A DNA stretch of 64,000 bases. It comes from Faucicola sp902506225 (GTDB lineage: Bacteria > Pseudomonadota > Gammaproteobacteria > Pseudomonadales > Moraxellaceae). The stretch is from positions 496,001 to 560,000 of the forward strand of contig LR733345.1 of the NCBI GenBank assembly GCA_902506225.1. The letters run 5' to 3'. Below are positions 8,804 to 17,926 of this stretch, one piece after another (the first letter of the stretch is position 1; every line of letters begins with the position of its first letter). The position numbers and the translations under genes are program-made. The notes under the pieces are model-generated. The model had not been told where the DNA came from. It ran no database searches and saw nothing but the letters and a program-made list of their open reading frames with translations.

Positions 8804-10285
8804 ATGACTGCATATATTTGGCAATCTGCCAACTTAACCGAAGCGGTGAAAGACCTAAACCCAACCTTTCACAGTGATTTTACCCAGACATCCACAAGAA
8901 TTATCACCGACACCCGCAAAATCGAAAAAGGCGATATTTTTTTAGCCATCCAAGGCGACAACTTTGACGGACATGATTATGTAGAAACTGCCAAAGACAA
9001 AGGTGCGGTCTTAGCGATTGTCAGCCGTGCAGTCGAAAGTGATTTGCCGCAACTCGTAGTGACTGACACAAAATTGGCACTCGGCAAATTAGGTGCTTAC
9101 CGCCGTGACCAACATCCCAATCTAAAAGTCGTCGCGATTACAGGCTCTAGCGGTAAAACCACCGCCAAAGAAATGCTTGGCAGTATTTTACATCGTATTG
9201 CGCCGACCTTAATCACCCGCGGCAATCTCAACAATGATTTGGGTGTGCCGATGATGCTACTAGAGCTGACCGATGACCATCGCTATGCCGTCATGGAGCT
9301 TGGCGCCAATCATGTCGGAGAGATTGCTTATACCACCCAGCTTGTCAAGCCCGATGTTGCTTGTGTGCTCAATATCGGCACGGCGCATTTGGGGGAGTTT
9401 GGCGGGCGTGATAATATCGCTAAGACCAAATCTGAGATTTATCAAGGATTAAGTGATGCAGGTACAGCGATTGTGCCATTTGGTGATGATTATTTTGATA
9501 CGCTACTCAATAATGCCCAACAATTTACCCAAAATATTCTAACCTTTGGCGAGCGTGACGTGTCCTTGGCAGATGCTGGCGTGGATATGCAACAAGCCAA
9601 AGAAATTGGCTTAACAGATGAAGATACGGTGCTACTGATGGGCGATGTGTTTGCCGATGATGTGGAAGTCGGTAATACTAGCACCTTTAGCCTAAATTTC
9701 AATTTTGAAATTGATGAAATCGAAAGCCAAAACGTCACTTTAAACTTTGCAGGTGAACACAACATCAGCAATGCCTTAGCCGCCGCTGCCTGTGCGCAAG
9801 CCTTGGGGCTGTCGATTGAGGATATTGCCAAAGGACTTGATGCTGCCAAACCTGCCAAAGGTCGACTCAATTTTATTGAGTTTGGCAAACATACGTTAAT
9901 TGATGACACTTATAATGCCAATCCCAGTGCCGTCCTTGCTGCCACGCAAGTATTGGTGAGTCAAGGTGCGCCAAGCATGTTGGTATTAGGCGATATTGGT
10001 GAGTTGGGTGACGCCGCGCAAGAGGAGCATCGCAAGCTCGGTGAGGCTATTGCCGCCTCTGGCGTGACTGTGCTGTATACGGTGGGGGAATTGACGCCTG
10101 TTACCGTCGCGCAAGCGCAAGCATCCGGCATGCAAGCACAGGCATACCCAGATAAAGCCACCCTACTTACGGCGATCAAAGATAAGTTAGCGAGTAGTGA
10201 TGACGCTTGGCATATCTTGTTTAAAGGCTCGCGCTATATGATGATGGAGCAAATAATTGACGAGTTAACGCGCCAGCCATCCTAG
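8804..10285 (+). CDS. murF: UDP-MurNAc-tripeptide--D-Ala-D-Ala ligase
   Basis: Adds the D-Ala-D-Ala dipeptide to complete the cytoplasmic muropeptide precursor. The three Mur ligase domains are recognisable: an N-terminal DTRKIEKGDIFLAI segment, the central ATP loop TGSSGKTT and the ELGANHVGEI segment, and a C-terminal domain with DDTYNANPSA and GDIGELG. At 493 aa it is slightly longer than usual because of an acidic insert around residues 260-305. An ATG preceded by a modest GAGACGAC-type site starts it. A hairpin terminator follows, so mraY starts a new unit. Confidence 0.96.
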   Translation: MTAYIWQSANLTEAVKDLNPTFHSDFTQTSTRIITDTRKIEKGDIFLAIQGDNFDGHDYVETAKDKGAVLAIVSRAVESDLPQLVVTDTKLALGKLGAYRRDQHPNLKVVAITGSSGKTTAKEMLGSILHRIAPTLITRGNLNNDLGVPMMLLELTDDHRYAVMELGANHVGEIAYTTQLVKPDVACVLNIGTAHLGEFGGRDNIAKTKSEIYQGLSDAGTAIVPFGDDYFDTLLNNAQQFTQNILTFGERDVSLADAGVDMQQAKEIGLTDEDTVLLMGDVFADDVEVGNTSTFSLNFNFEIDEIESQNVTLNFAGEHNISNALAAAACAQALGLSIEDIAKGLDAAKPAKGRLNFIEFGKHTLIDDTYNANPSAVLAATQVLVSQGAPSMLVLGDIGELGDAAQEEHRKLGEAIAASGVTVLYTVGELTPVTVAQAQASGMQAQAYPDKATLLTAIKDKLASSDDAWHILFKGSRYMMMEQIIDELTRQPS

Positions 10286-10302
10286 TTAAAAACAGAACTT
10301 TC

Positions 10303-10336
10303 ATCAGCCATTTGATAAAAATTGGCTGATTTTTTG
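10303..10336 (+). terminator. Rho-independent terminator after murF
   Basis: ATCAGCCA pairs with TGGCTGAT across a 12-nt loop, followed by a T run. It separates murF from mraY. Confidence 0.8.
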
Positions 10337-10493
10337 TGAATTTTTACTTAAAATAGTCAACTTTTCATGATGGGTTTTTGCTGATGAGACCAAGTGATAC
10401 GGTTTTCATAGCAAGTTTTTATTTATCTTATCATGATAATGACAGGGACCTTAAGCCCCTGTTTTTACCCAGAACCCCCTAAGGAGTCCACTC

Positions 10494-11612
10494 GTGCTAT
10501 TGTGGTTATTTGAATGGCTAAGCCAATTTTATTCCCCATTTTCGGCTGTGTCATCGCTGACCTTACGTGTTTTATTAGCGGTGCTGACTGCGCTGGGTAT
10601 CAGTATGGTGTTTGGTGGACGCGTCATTGAACGGTTGCGTGCGCTCAAATATGGACAAGCCATTCGTAACGATGGTCCACAAAGTCACCTTGCCAAAACA
10701 GGCACACCCACCATGGGCGGTATTTTGATTTTGGGCAGTATTTTGGTGACCACGCTACTGTGGGCGAATTTAACTAACCCTTACGTATGGATTTTGCTGG
10801 TGGTCTTGGTGATTTTTGGCGCGGTGGGCTGGGCAGATGACTGGCTAAAAATCAAATATAAAGACCCAAAAGGCTTGATTGCACGCAAAAAATATTTTTG
10901 GTTGTCGGTTGGCGCTTTATTTGTGGGTGTGTCCTTGTACTGGATTGCCAGTCAGCAGCCGCATGTGGCGACAGCTCATGCCATGCAAGATTTACTGATT
11001 CCGTTATTTAAAAACGTGTCGATTCCTTTCTCCGCTGTACCATTGGGTTTGGCGTTTATTATCTTTACCTATTTTGTGATTAATGGCACCTCAAATGCAG
11101 TCAACTTAACCGATGGTTTGGATGGTCTCGCCATCTTTCCTGTGGTGTTGGTCGCCGCAGGCTTAGGGGTGTTTGCTTATGTGTCAGGGGATTTTCGCTT
11201 TGCTGAATATCTCCACGTGCCCTATATTGCTTACAATAGCGATGTGACAGTGGTGTGTGGCGCCATGGTTGGCGCAGGATTGGGGTTCTTATGGTTTAAT
11301 GCCCATCCCGCCCAAGTGTTTATGGGTGATGTTGGTGCATTAGCCTTAGGCGCGATGCTCGGCACCATTGCTGTGATGACGCGTCAAGAGATTGTGCTGT
11401 TTATCATGGGTGGTCTATTTGTGGCAGAAGCGGTATCAGTCATGCTACAAGTAGGCTCTTACAAACTTCGTAAAAAACGCATCTTTCGCATGGCGCCCCT
11501 GCATCACCATTTTGAAGAAGGCGGCTGGAAAGAAACCCAAGTGGTTACCCGTTTTTGGATTATTACCATTGTCTTGGTTATTTTAGGGCTGATGACGTTG
11601 AAACTTCGCTAA
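10494..11612 (+). CDS. mraY: Phospho-MurNAc-pentapeptide transferase
   Basis: Polytopic inner-membrane enzyme that moves phospho-MurNAc-pentapeptide onto undecaprenyl phosphate to make lipid I. The whole length is hydrophobic with about ten membrane segments. Active-site motifs are visible: GWADDWLK, NLTDGLDGLA and APLHHHFEEGGWKE. It is 372 aa, the usual length. The start is GTG at 10494, with AAGGAG about 10 bases upstream (CTAAGGAGTCCACTC). The usual partners murD, ftsW and murG do not follow, so the cell-wall cluster is broken here. Confidence 0.96.
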   Translation: MLLWLFEWLSQFYSPFSAVSSLTLRVLLAVLTALGISMVFGGRVIERLRALKYGQAIRNDGPQSHLAKTGTPTMGGILILGSILVTTLLWANLTNPYVWILLVVLVIFGAVGWADDWLKIKYKDPKGLIARKKYFWLSVGALFVGVSLYWIASQQPHVATAHAMQDLLIPLFKNVSIPFSAVPLGLAFIIFTYFVINGTSNAVNLTDGLDGLAIFPVVLVAAGLGVFAYVSGDFRFAEYLHVPYIAYNSDVTVVCGAMVGAGLGFLWFNAHPAQVFMGDVGALALGAMLGTIAVMTRQEIVLFIMGGLFVAEAVSVMLQVGSYKLRKKRIFRMAPLHHHFEEGGWKETQVVTRFWIITIVLVILGLMTLKLR

Positions 11613-11674
11613 CTTTGCTACGTTCGCTAACGGCGCTTTGCATCAAATGGCATCTTTGGATGTCATTTTTTTTG
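11604..11674 (+). terminator. Degenerate direct repeat and terminator after mraY
   Basis: The stem ATGGCATC/GATGTCAT (11647-11654 and 11659-11666, one G-U pair in RNA) is followed by eight T. Just before it, the sequence around the mraY stop (TTCGCTAAC) is echoed about 18 bases later, resembling the tandem duplications elsewhere in the window. The gap 11613-11813 holds no gene. Confidence 0.7.
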
Positions 11675-11813
11675 TCTGCATTTATGGATTTATTTGCGCG
11701 TGTGGCCAAAGTTAAATATGCTATAATTTTTCTATGATGATGACTAAATTATATGCAGGAATTTTGATGATAAGACACTGATTTAGCAGAGCACTGTCAC
11801 AACAAGGAGATGT

Positions 11814-12392
11814 GTGTTGAAAGTAACTATTAATGAAATCCCTGTTACACTAGCTTGTAGTGAGGCAGGCAAACAAGCGCTTAACACTGCTGAAATGACG
11901 CTTAGACAACGCCAGTTTATCTTATTGATTAAAGAAAATACTAGCTTGGGCGAGCAAGCGGTGAGCAATTTATTGTCTAAGTTAGATTTACAACAGCTGA
12001 TTGAAAAAGGCTGGATTAGCTGCGATGTGCCGCTAGGGCAAATTTTCAAACAACCTAGCACCCCTGTTGCAGCGTTGGCAAGCGCTATTACCAGTACAGA
12101 CGCACCATCCGCTGAAACTGAAAGTGTATTGAGCAAAAAATGCTGTGATAAAAAAACGGGCGCGAAAAATTTACAGTCATTCCTAAATACTTATACCAAT
12201 GCTAAGCTAGCGGCTCCTACCGTCCCTGATGTGTCAAACATTGAATTGCCATCGCTGCAAGCAGCGGACACATCACAGCAGCATCCGATGGCAGATTCAG
12301 CACTGGCATTAAAAATACCTGAGGCACTCAAGCCAAAAGTGGGTCAAGTGCATGAAGATATTATGATTTTGCAAAGTCTGATAGACGACTGA
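11814..12392 (+). CDS. Hypothetical protein of unknown function
   Basis: I do not recognise this 192-aa protein. An AAGGAG site at 11804 fits a GTG start at 11814. Residues 1-80 are mixed charged/hydrophobic with predicted helices and contain a QRQFILLIKENTSLGEQAV stretch. Residues 95-140 are low-complexity (Ala/Ser/Thr rich) with a CCDKK cysteine pair at about 109. The C-terminus (160-192) is again helical. There is no signal peptide or membrane segment. The N-terminal region resembles a small winged-helix-like fold in composition only. rlmA follows by 63 bp in the same direction. Confidence 0.6.
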   Translation: MLKVTINEIPVTLACSEAGKQALNTAEMTLRQRQFILLIKENTSLGEQAVSNLLSKLDLQQLIEKGWISCDVPLGQIFKQPSTPVAALASAITSTDAPSAETESVLSKKCCDKKTGAKNLQSFLNTYTNAKLAAPTVPDVSNIELPSLQAADTSQQHPMADSALALKIPEALKPKVGQVHEDIMILQSLIDD

Positions 12393-12455
12393 TTTTGCGC
12401 AGTTACAGTGGGTTACACGCATTGGGTTTTTAACGGTTTTTTTTGAGATATTTTT

Positions 12456-13352
12456 ATGGTGGCATTGCCTTCGACATTTTCTGCAAATTTTCGCTGCCCG
12501 ATTTGCCAAAGTCCGCTAAAGGTGGATGAAAAAGTTTGGCAATGCACGGGTGAAAATGCGCAGCAGCGGCAACATGATTTTGATGTCGCCAAACAAGGGT
12601 ATGTGAATCTACTGCCGGTGCAAAATAAGCATAGCAAAAACCCCGGTGATAGTGATGAGTCGATTATGGCGCGTCGTCGTTTTCTGCAAGCGGGGTTTTA
12701 TCAGTCGCTGCAAGATGGGCTGTATGACTTTTGCAAAGGGCTATTATCCTCCCAACAATCAGTAAATTGGCTAGATATTGGCTGTGGCGAAGGATATTAT
12801 ACTGAGCGATTTTTACAGCTTAACCCAAGTAAATTAGTCGCGCTTGATATCAGTAAACCTGCCGTACTTGCCACTGCCAAACGACTTAAACCAATTAGCA
12901 CGACCACGCAAAAATATTGCTTAGTGGCGTCTGCTTCGCAAGTACCATTGGCCAGTCAGGCGGTGAGTATATTGACCAGTATTTTTAGCCCGATTTTGGC
13001 GGATGAATTTCATCGGTTGGTCAGTGAACAGGGTTTTGTAGTGATTGCCAAGCCCGCCGTCAATCACTTGATTGAGATGCGTGACGGGCTATTTGAACAA
13101 ATCGTGGCGCACGACTCAGACAAATTTATCGATGAATTAGCACCCTATTTTGAGTTGGTCAAGCAAACGCGGGTGGAAACCACGATTTCGCTTACCGCTA
13201 CGCAGTTACAAGATTTATTGACGATGACGCCCTATGCGTTTCGGGCGCAGCCAGCCAGACGTGAAGCATTAATCGACCGCTGCGAGCAGGTAGGGTCAAT
13301 GCGCTTTACGACCGATTTTATGATTTATGGGTTTCAAAAAATTTGTCTGTAA
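12456..13352 (+). CDS. rlmA: 23S rRNA (guanine-N1)-methyltransferase RlmA-type
   Basis: SAM-dependent methyltransferase of the RlmA/RrmA family, which modifies G745 of 23S rRNA in E. coli. The N-terminal zinc site is visible as CPIC (14-17) with a later Cys and His (QCTGENAQQRQHDFD). The diagnostic GYVNLLPVQNKHSKNPGDS follows directly. The Rossmann loop WLDIGCGEGYYTERF is intact. The C-terminal end, ALIDRCEQVGSMRFTTDFMIYGF, is less conserved. At 298 aa it is slightly longer than the E. coli protein. It converges on xerD across a shared terminator. Confidence 0.88.
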   Translation: MVALPSTFSANFRCPICQSPLKVDEKVWQCTGENAQQRQHDFDVAKQGYVNLLPVQNKHSKNPGDSDESIMARRRFLQAGFYQSLQDGLYDFCKGLLSSQQSVNWLDIGCGEGYYTERFLQLNPSKLVALDISKPAVLATAKRLKPISTTTQKYCLVASASQVPLASQAVSILTSIFSPILADEFHRLVSEQGFVVIAKPAVNHLIEMRDGLFEQIVAHDSDKFIDELAPYFELVKQTRVETTISLTATQLQDLLTMTPYAFRAQPARREALIDRCEQVGSMRFTTDFMIYGFQKICL

Positions 13353-13356
13353 AAAA

Positions 13357-13381
13357 AGCGCCCGTCAGTGCGCTATTTTTT
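13357..13381. terminator. Bidirectional terminator between rlmA and xerD
   Basis: AGCGC and GCGCT form a short stem flanked by A7 on the left and T8 on the right, so it can act on both strands. The genes converge here. Confidence 0.65.
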
Positions 13382-13412
13382 TTACCTTACAAATAGCCTT
13401 AAGCAAACAGGC

Positions 13413-14357
13413 TTAAGCGCGCGGATGATGCAGCTGATGCAGCTGTTGCAGTCTTGCCGTAGCCACATGGGTATAGATTTGGGTGGTTGATAAATCGCTG
13501 TGACCCAATAACATCTGTACACTGCGCAAGTCAGCGCCGTGATTGAGCAAATGGGTGGCAAAAGCATGACGTAAGGTATGCGGGGAAATTTCGCTGTCGA
13601 TGCCGGCTTGCTTGGCGTAGCGTTTAATGACATACCAAAAGTTTTGGCGGGTCATGTAGCCGCCTTGTTGAGTCAAAAATACCGCTTGGCAGCGACTTTC
13701 TCGCCCATTTTTCATGATACATAATTGCGGTCGCGCTAGGGTCAAATAGTCGGTCAATACATCAATCGCCACTTCGCCAAGGGGTACCAGCCGAGTCTTA
13801 TCACCTTTACCGGTAACCTGTAACCAGCCAGCATTGAGATTGACTTCACTGAGCGATAGATGAATAAGCTCAGAGACACGCAGCCCGCAGGCATACAGCA
13901 CTTCAAACATGGCTTGGTCACGCATGCCCAATGGGGTCGATGTGTCGGGGCTGGCAAGTAGGGCATCGACATCACTTTCGGATAAATCTTTGGGCAGCGC
14001 GCGCCCAAGTTTTGGGGTTTTGATATGCTCACACGGGTTGTCATCACGCTGATTGGCGTTGATTTGCCATAAAAAAAACTGTTTGAGCGATGATAAGGCA
14101 CGCGCTTGGCTGCGCGCTGTTTTGCCTTGTTTATAGAGCGCCGCTAGGCAAGCCAACACGTCACTGGCGTCCCAACGGGTGATGGCTTTGCTACAGGTGG
14201 CTTCACACAGCATCAAGTCACGAATATAAGCATTGCGCGTATTGGTGGCAAGTCCCCGGGTTAGCAACTCTTGGCGAAACTGCTGAATATAACTGGGCTC
14301 ATCATGAAGGTGTAAGGCTTTGACTTGGCGGGGTTGGCGCGCGGCGACTTGGGACAT
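13413..14357 (-). CDS. xerD: Tyrosine recombinase XerD
   Basis: Site-specific recombinase that acts with XerC at dif to resolve chromosome dimers. The N-terminal SAM-like core-binding domain (about 20-110) is followed by the catalytic domain. The active-site set is visible: Arg in YACGLRVSEL, His-x-x-Arg in HTLRHAFATHLL, His in LLGHSDLSTTQ and the nucleophile Tyr in IYTHVA. At 314 aa and ending LQQLHQLHHPRA it fits XerD better than XerC or an integrase. It is the last gene of the minus-strand run yqgE-ruvX-membrane protein-tusA-xerD. No att site or cargo is present, so it is the housekeeping copy. Confidence 0.92.
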   Translation of the reverse strand: MSQVAARQPRQVKALHLHDEPSYIQQFRQELLTRGLATNTRNAYIRDLMLCEATCSKAITRWDASDVLACLAALYKQGKTARSQARALSSLKQFFLWQINANQRDDNPCEHIKTPKLGRALPKDLSESDVDALLASPDTSTPLGMRDQAMFEVLYACGLRVSELIHLSLSEVNLNAGWLQVTGKGDKTRLVPLGEVAIDVLTDYLTLARPQLCIMKNGRESRCQAVFLTQQGGYMTRQNFWYVIKRYAKQAGIDSEISPHTLRHAFATHLLNHGADLRSVQMLLGHSDLSTTQIYTHVATARLQQLHQLHHPRA

Positions 14358-14393
14358 AAATGACTTGAAATCTCGGGATAAGGGGAGTTTTTT

Positions 14394-14666
14394 TTAACCA
14401 GCTTTTTTCTTAATCCAGTAATGATAGACATTGGCATACGGATCAGGGTTTTGGTGTTGTTTGGGGTTGATGATGTCTTGCTGCTCGATAAGTTCATGCC
14501 CAAGATGACGACAAAAATTGGGGATATCGCGCGTGGTCGCAGGGTCAGTGGCGATGACATGAATCACCTCTCCCGACTGCGCTTTACGAACGGTTTTATG
14601 CAGCAGCATAATCGGCTCTGGGCAAATCAGCCCTTGGGTGTCGAGTTGGTAATTGGCATCAGGCAT
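14394..14666 (-). CDS. tusA: TusA-family sulfurtransferase
   Basis: Small sulfur carrier of about 90 aa. The fold's signature is LDTQGLICPEPIMLLHKTV, with the persulfide-carrying cysteine in CPEP. In E. coli TusA passes sulfur from IscS towards tRNA 2-thiouridylation. The DPATTRDIPNFCRHLGH segment is the expected second half. Its start overlaps the end of the upstream membrane protein by 8 bp, so the two are probably translationally coupled. Confidence 0.9.
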   Translation of the reverse strand: MPDANYQLDTQGLICPEPIMLLHKTVRKAQSGEVIHVIATDPATTRDIPNFCRHLGHELIEQQDIINPKQHQNPDPYANVYHYWIKKKAG

Positions 14667-15111
14667 GTTGAGTCTCTGTTTGTCGACTTTCTTGGATAAA
14701 ATTAAAAAAACGGGTTAAATTGGCTTTAAACATAAATGCCACCCCAATCCAGGCGGCTAGGGCGACATAGCTACTGATAACAAACAAGCCAAATCCCATA
14801 CCGATACATAGCGCAAGCATGCTCGGCTGGCTTAAACGGTAACGGTATAAAATAAACGCCACATAGCAGGATAGCGGTATGGTAAGTCCAACAAGTCCGT
14901 AAGGCACCCAATGAAACAAAGTATAAATCGTTTGACTGTCCTTAAACTGTGACAAGCTCTTTAGGGTACCAAATACTAAAAATAGCGCAATTGCCAAATA
15001 AAGCAGATAAATTGACCATTTGTTGAGTCGCTGTGCGTGCTCAATCAAACCAAGAACAGGGGCAGAAAAGCCTTTGGTCGTTGGCGTAGCAGGTGCATTT
15101 AATTGAGTCAT
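14659..15111 (-). CDS. Small integral membrane protein, function unknown
   Basis: A 150-aa protein with four predicted membrane segments (about 32-50, 68-88, 93-115 and 118-138) and a short polar tail at each end. I do not recognise a family or any catalytic motif. It overlaps ruvX by 4 bp upstream and tusA by 8 bp downstream, so it is embedded in a tightly coupled operon. That argues it is a real, conserved gene. Confidence 0.75.
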   Translation of the reverse strand: MTQLNAPATPTTKGFSAPVLGLIEHAQRLNKWSIYLLYLAIALFLVFGTLKSLSQFKDSQTIYTLFHWVPYGLVGLTIPLSCYVAFILYRYRLSQPSMLALCIGMGFGLFVISSYVALAAWIGVAFMFKANLTRFFNFIQESRQTETQHA

Positions 15112-15593
15112 GATAACAGCTCCCCTTCGCCACTTCTAAGCCAACTGCCAAGCATAATCGCTGAGGCGATACTATCAATTGGCTCTTTGTCACTTTTGAT
15201 TAGACCATATTCCCAAGCCAAATTTTTGGCTTCACGGCTAGTTAAGCGCTCATCCGCCAAAATAATCGGGCGTGGTCGATGCGCTTCTTCGAGCTGGTGC
15301 TTGAGCCTACGAGCAAATTTTTTGGCACGATTGCCAAGCTCAGATGCAGTGCCATCCATATTCAGCGGCAAACCGATGATGATGGTACTTACTTGCCATG
15401 ACTCGATAAGTTTTAGTAATTCATCCCAATTGGGTTTGCCATTATCCATTTTAAACTGCATCAACGGGCTTGCGGTTTGGGTTAAGGTGTTGCCCAAGGC
15501 GATACCCATTTTTGCGATGCCAAAATCAAGCCCCATCACCGTTTCGATGGTATGGGTGTGATGGGTATCTTGCGCCATAGTCAGGTTAAGCAT
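15108..15593 (-). CDS. ruvX: RuvX/YqgF-family putative pre-16S rRNA nuclease
   Basis: RNase H-fold nuclease, originally called a Holliday junction resolvase-like protein and linked in E. coli to 16S rRNA 5'-end maturation. Motifs visible: GLDFGIAKMGIALG (first catalytic Asp), TIIIGLPLNMDGT, and ADERLTSREA (Glu). It is 161 aa. The first ATG at 15593 overlaps the yqgE end by 8 bp. The homologous core starts at about residue 18, so a later start is possible. The yqgE-ruvX order is conserved in many gammaproteobacteria. Confidence 0.93.
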   Translation of the reverse strand: MLNLTMAQDTHHTHTIETVMGLDFGIAKMGIALGNTLTQTASPLMQFKMDNGKPNWDELLKLIESWQVSTIIIGLPLNMDGTASELGNRAKKFARRLKHQLEEAHRPRPIILADERLTSREAKNLAWEYGLIKSDKEPIDSIASAIMLGSWLRSGEGELLS

Positions 15594-16152
15594 GCCCGAT
15601 ATCCGTACTCAGTTTGTTAAAATCAACGCCCAACTGATGGGCAGCGACTTGCCAGCGAGTCTGATGGTCGATATCAAACAATAGCCCCATTGATGCCGGC
15701 AAAACAAACCAATCGCCTTGGTTGATTTCTTCTTCTAGCTGCCCTTTTCCCCAGCTGGCATGACCCAAACAAAGCTCAAAATGCTCAACGCCTTGACCAC
15801 CCGCGATACTTTGTAAAATATCCTTGCTAGTGGTGATACAGACGTTTTCGGTGATGGCAAACGAAGATACCCAATCTGGCTGCCCAGTATGGAGCACAAA
15901 CCCAACTTCCGGGTTCATAGGACCCCCATCTAAGGGTAATTTTCGGTGCAAGTCGGTGATGGTCACATCAATATTTAATTCTTCAAATAGTTTGGCGACG
16001 TTGCTGGTTTCGATGGGTTTGTTAATGACTAGCCCTAACGTGCCTTGTTGGTCTTGACGGCAAATATACACCAAAGATTGATAGAAAATCTCGCCGTCAA
16101 TATTGGGCGAGGCTATCAAAAAATGGTTGGTAAGATTTTGGTTTTTTGACAT
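15586..16152 (-). CDS. yqgE: YqgE/AlgH family protein
   Basis: A 188-aa member of UPF0301 (AlgH/YqgE), whose biochemical role is not settled. The opening NHFLIASPNIDGEIFYQSLV, the LGLVINKP segment, the GGPMNPEVGFVLHTGQPDW block and the CLGHASWGKGQLEEEI block are diagnostic. It heads the overlapping minus-strand run to xerD. Confidence 0.93.
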   Translation of the reverse strand: MSKNQNLTNHFLIASPNIDGEIFYQSLVYICRQDQQGTLGLVINKPIETSNVAKLFEELNIDVTITDLHRKLPLDGGPMNPEVGFVLHTGQPDWVSSFAITENVCITTSKDILQSIAGGQGVEHFELCLGHASWGKGQLEEEINQGDWFVLPASMGLLFDIDHQTRWQVAAHQLGVDFNKLSTDIGHA

Positions 16153-16168
16153 TCAGTGGCATACCTAA

Positions 16169-16190
16169 TTAAAAGCGACTTAAAAGCGGC
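16169..16190. repeat. 11-bp direct tandem duplication upstream of yqgE
   Basis: TTAAAAGCGAC is followed immediately by TTAAAAGCGGC. It lies in the recN-yqgE gap. Confidence 0.7.
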
Positions 16191-16219
16191 AAACATTAAA
16201 AACAATAAGCAATGTTAAA

Positions 16220-17926
16220 TTAACTGACACGGCGACTTGCTAGCAAGCTACGCGCGTGTTTGAGCGTGTCTTCGGTGATATTGACCCCGCCTGACATGCG
16301 CGCTAATTCCTGCACTTGGTCATCGCCAGACAGGATTTTTAAGTGAGACTGCGCCTTTTCTTGCTGGGTCTTGTACACCAAAATATGCTGATGGGCTTGT
16401 GCCGCGACTTGCGATTGGTGAGTGATCGCAATGATTTGTTGTTCTTCACCCAGTTCACGCAGTAACTCGCCTACCACTTGCGCCGTGCCACCACTGATAC
16501 CCACATCTACTTCATCAAATACCAATAACTGACGGGTGGTCGTTGCCATATCGGTGGTCGTATTACGGCAAACTCCTTGCGCATCAATGACTTGCATGAT
16601 AAGGGCTAGCCGTGATAATTCACCGCCTGAGGCGATTTTGTGAATCGGTTGCATCGGCATACCGATATTGGCACTAAATAGCAGTTCAATTTGCGATAAC
16701 CCGATACTTTGTGGTTTATCAAGTGGGGTAAATTCAAATGCTGCTTGCACATTGGGCAGTGCCAATGCTTTTAACCGTGCGACTAGCGCTTCAGCTAATG
16801 TCTTGGCATTGGCTTGGCGACTGTCATCCAACGCTTGGGCTTTTTGCAAGTAGGCTTGATAAGCTTCTTCAATTTGCTCTGCCATCGCTTCAGGTGACAT
16901 CACCGATTGCAAATCATCTAATTGCTGTTTCCAGGCTTGGCTGTCTTCAACAAGGCTTTCAGGGGTGGTGTGATATTTGCGCGCGAGTCGATGGAACGTC
17001 GATAACTGCTCATCAAGTAACGCTAACCGCTTGGGGTCAAGGCTTTGCCCTTCGGCATAATTGCTCAGGGTGCTAGCGACTTCAGCGATTTGGGTATGTG
17101 CTGAGTACAACTGGTCAACACAATCAGCATAGGTTTGGCTAAGCTCGGCCTGCGCTTCACACAGTTTAATTGCCCGATTAAGCAGGCTTACCACATCGGG
17201 CTCATCGCTGTCATTATCCAGTAGTTGCACCGACAAAGCGGCTTGTTGCATGAGGTTTTCAAGGTTAGATAATTCATCGTATTCAGCTTCAAGTTCACTG
17301 TATAAGACAGTGGCAATTGGCTCAATATCGGCCAATTGATTGCTCAATAGCTGAATTTGCTGCTGGCGCAATTGCTCATCTTTAGCGTGCTGCGCTGCTT
17401 GCGATTTGAGGCGTTCGTACTGCAAAAACGCTTGTTTCACGTCGTTTGCTTGGCTATTTAAGCCCGTAGCGCTATCTAGCCATTCCATCACAAACTGCGG
17501 ACGCAGCAAACTTTGCTGGGCATGTTGGCTGTGAATATTGACCAGTAACCCACCCAAGGTTTTAAGCTCATTCATACTAATAGGCATGCCATTGAGCCAA
17601 GCTTTACTACGAAGCGTACCGTTTTGGTTAGCAAGTTGCCGGCGAATCAGCAGCGTATCGTCTTCAAATGGGTAATTTTGCTCGCTCAGCCATGCCATGA
17701 CTTCGGGTAATTGACCGATATTAAATTCTGCAAAAGCGTCTGCCGTGGTCTGTCCATGCCGAATCAAACCTGCGTCACTACGACCACCCACGCACAAGGT
17801 CAAGGCGTCAAGCAACAGTGATTTACCAGCACCTGTCTCGCCAGTGATAATGTTAAATCCAGCATTCATCTCAATCTCAGCATTAGTGACGAGTGCTAAA
17901 TTTTGTAAGGTTAACTGTGTCAGCAT
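16220..17926 (-). CDS. recN: DNA repair protein RecN
   Basis: SMC-like ATPase for double-strand break repair. The Walker A motif GETGAGKS (about 31-38) is in the N-terminal half. Long Q/A/L/E-rich coiled-coil arms span roughly 150-370. The C-terminal half has the signature KIASGGELSRLALIMQ, Walker B LLVFDEVDVGISGG and the AITHQSQVAAQAH switch. At 568 aa it is close to family length. It has its own gap upstream (564 bp to ppnP). No LexA box is evident, in line with the lack of LexA in Moraxellaceae. Confidence 0.96.
   Translation of the reverse strand: MLTQLTLQNLALVTNAEIEMNAGFNIITGETGAGKSLLLDALTLCVGGRSDAGLIRHGQTTADAFAEFNIGQLPEVMAWLSEQNYPFEDDTLLIRRQLANQNGTLRSKAWLNGMPISMNELKTLGGLLVNIHSQHAQQSLLRPQFVMEWLDSATGLNSQANDVKQAFLQYERLKSQAAQHAKDEQLRQQQIQLLSNQLADIEPIATVLYSELEAEYDELSNLENLMQQAALSVQLLDNDSDEPDVVSLLNRAIKLCEAQAELSQTYADCVDQLYSAHTQIAEVASTLSNYAEGQSLDPKRLALLDEQLSTFHRLARKYHTTPESLVEDSQAWKQQLDDLQSVMSPEAMAEQIEEAYQAYLQKAQALDDSRQANAKTLAEALVARLKALALPNVQAAFEFTPLDKPQSIGLSQIELLFSANIGMPMQPIHKIASGGELSRLALIMQVIDAQGVCRNTTTDMATTTRQLLVFDEVDVGISGGTAQVVGELLRELGEEQQIIAITHQSQVAAQAHQHILVYKTQQEKAQSHLKILSGDDQVQELARMSGGVNITEDTLKHARSLLASRRVS

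Noticed and set aside
13413..14357. A phage or island integrase
   Set aside because: Length, C-terminal sequence and housekeeping neighbours fit XerD. No cargo genes or att repeats lie nearby.
15103..15561. A 152-codon plus-strand frame opposite ruvX
   Set aside because: It is antisense to a gene with clear catalytic motifs, and its composition is that of a shadow frame.
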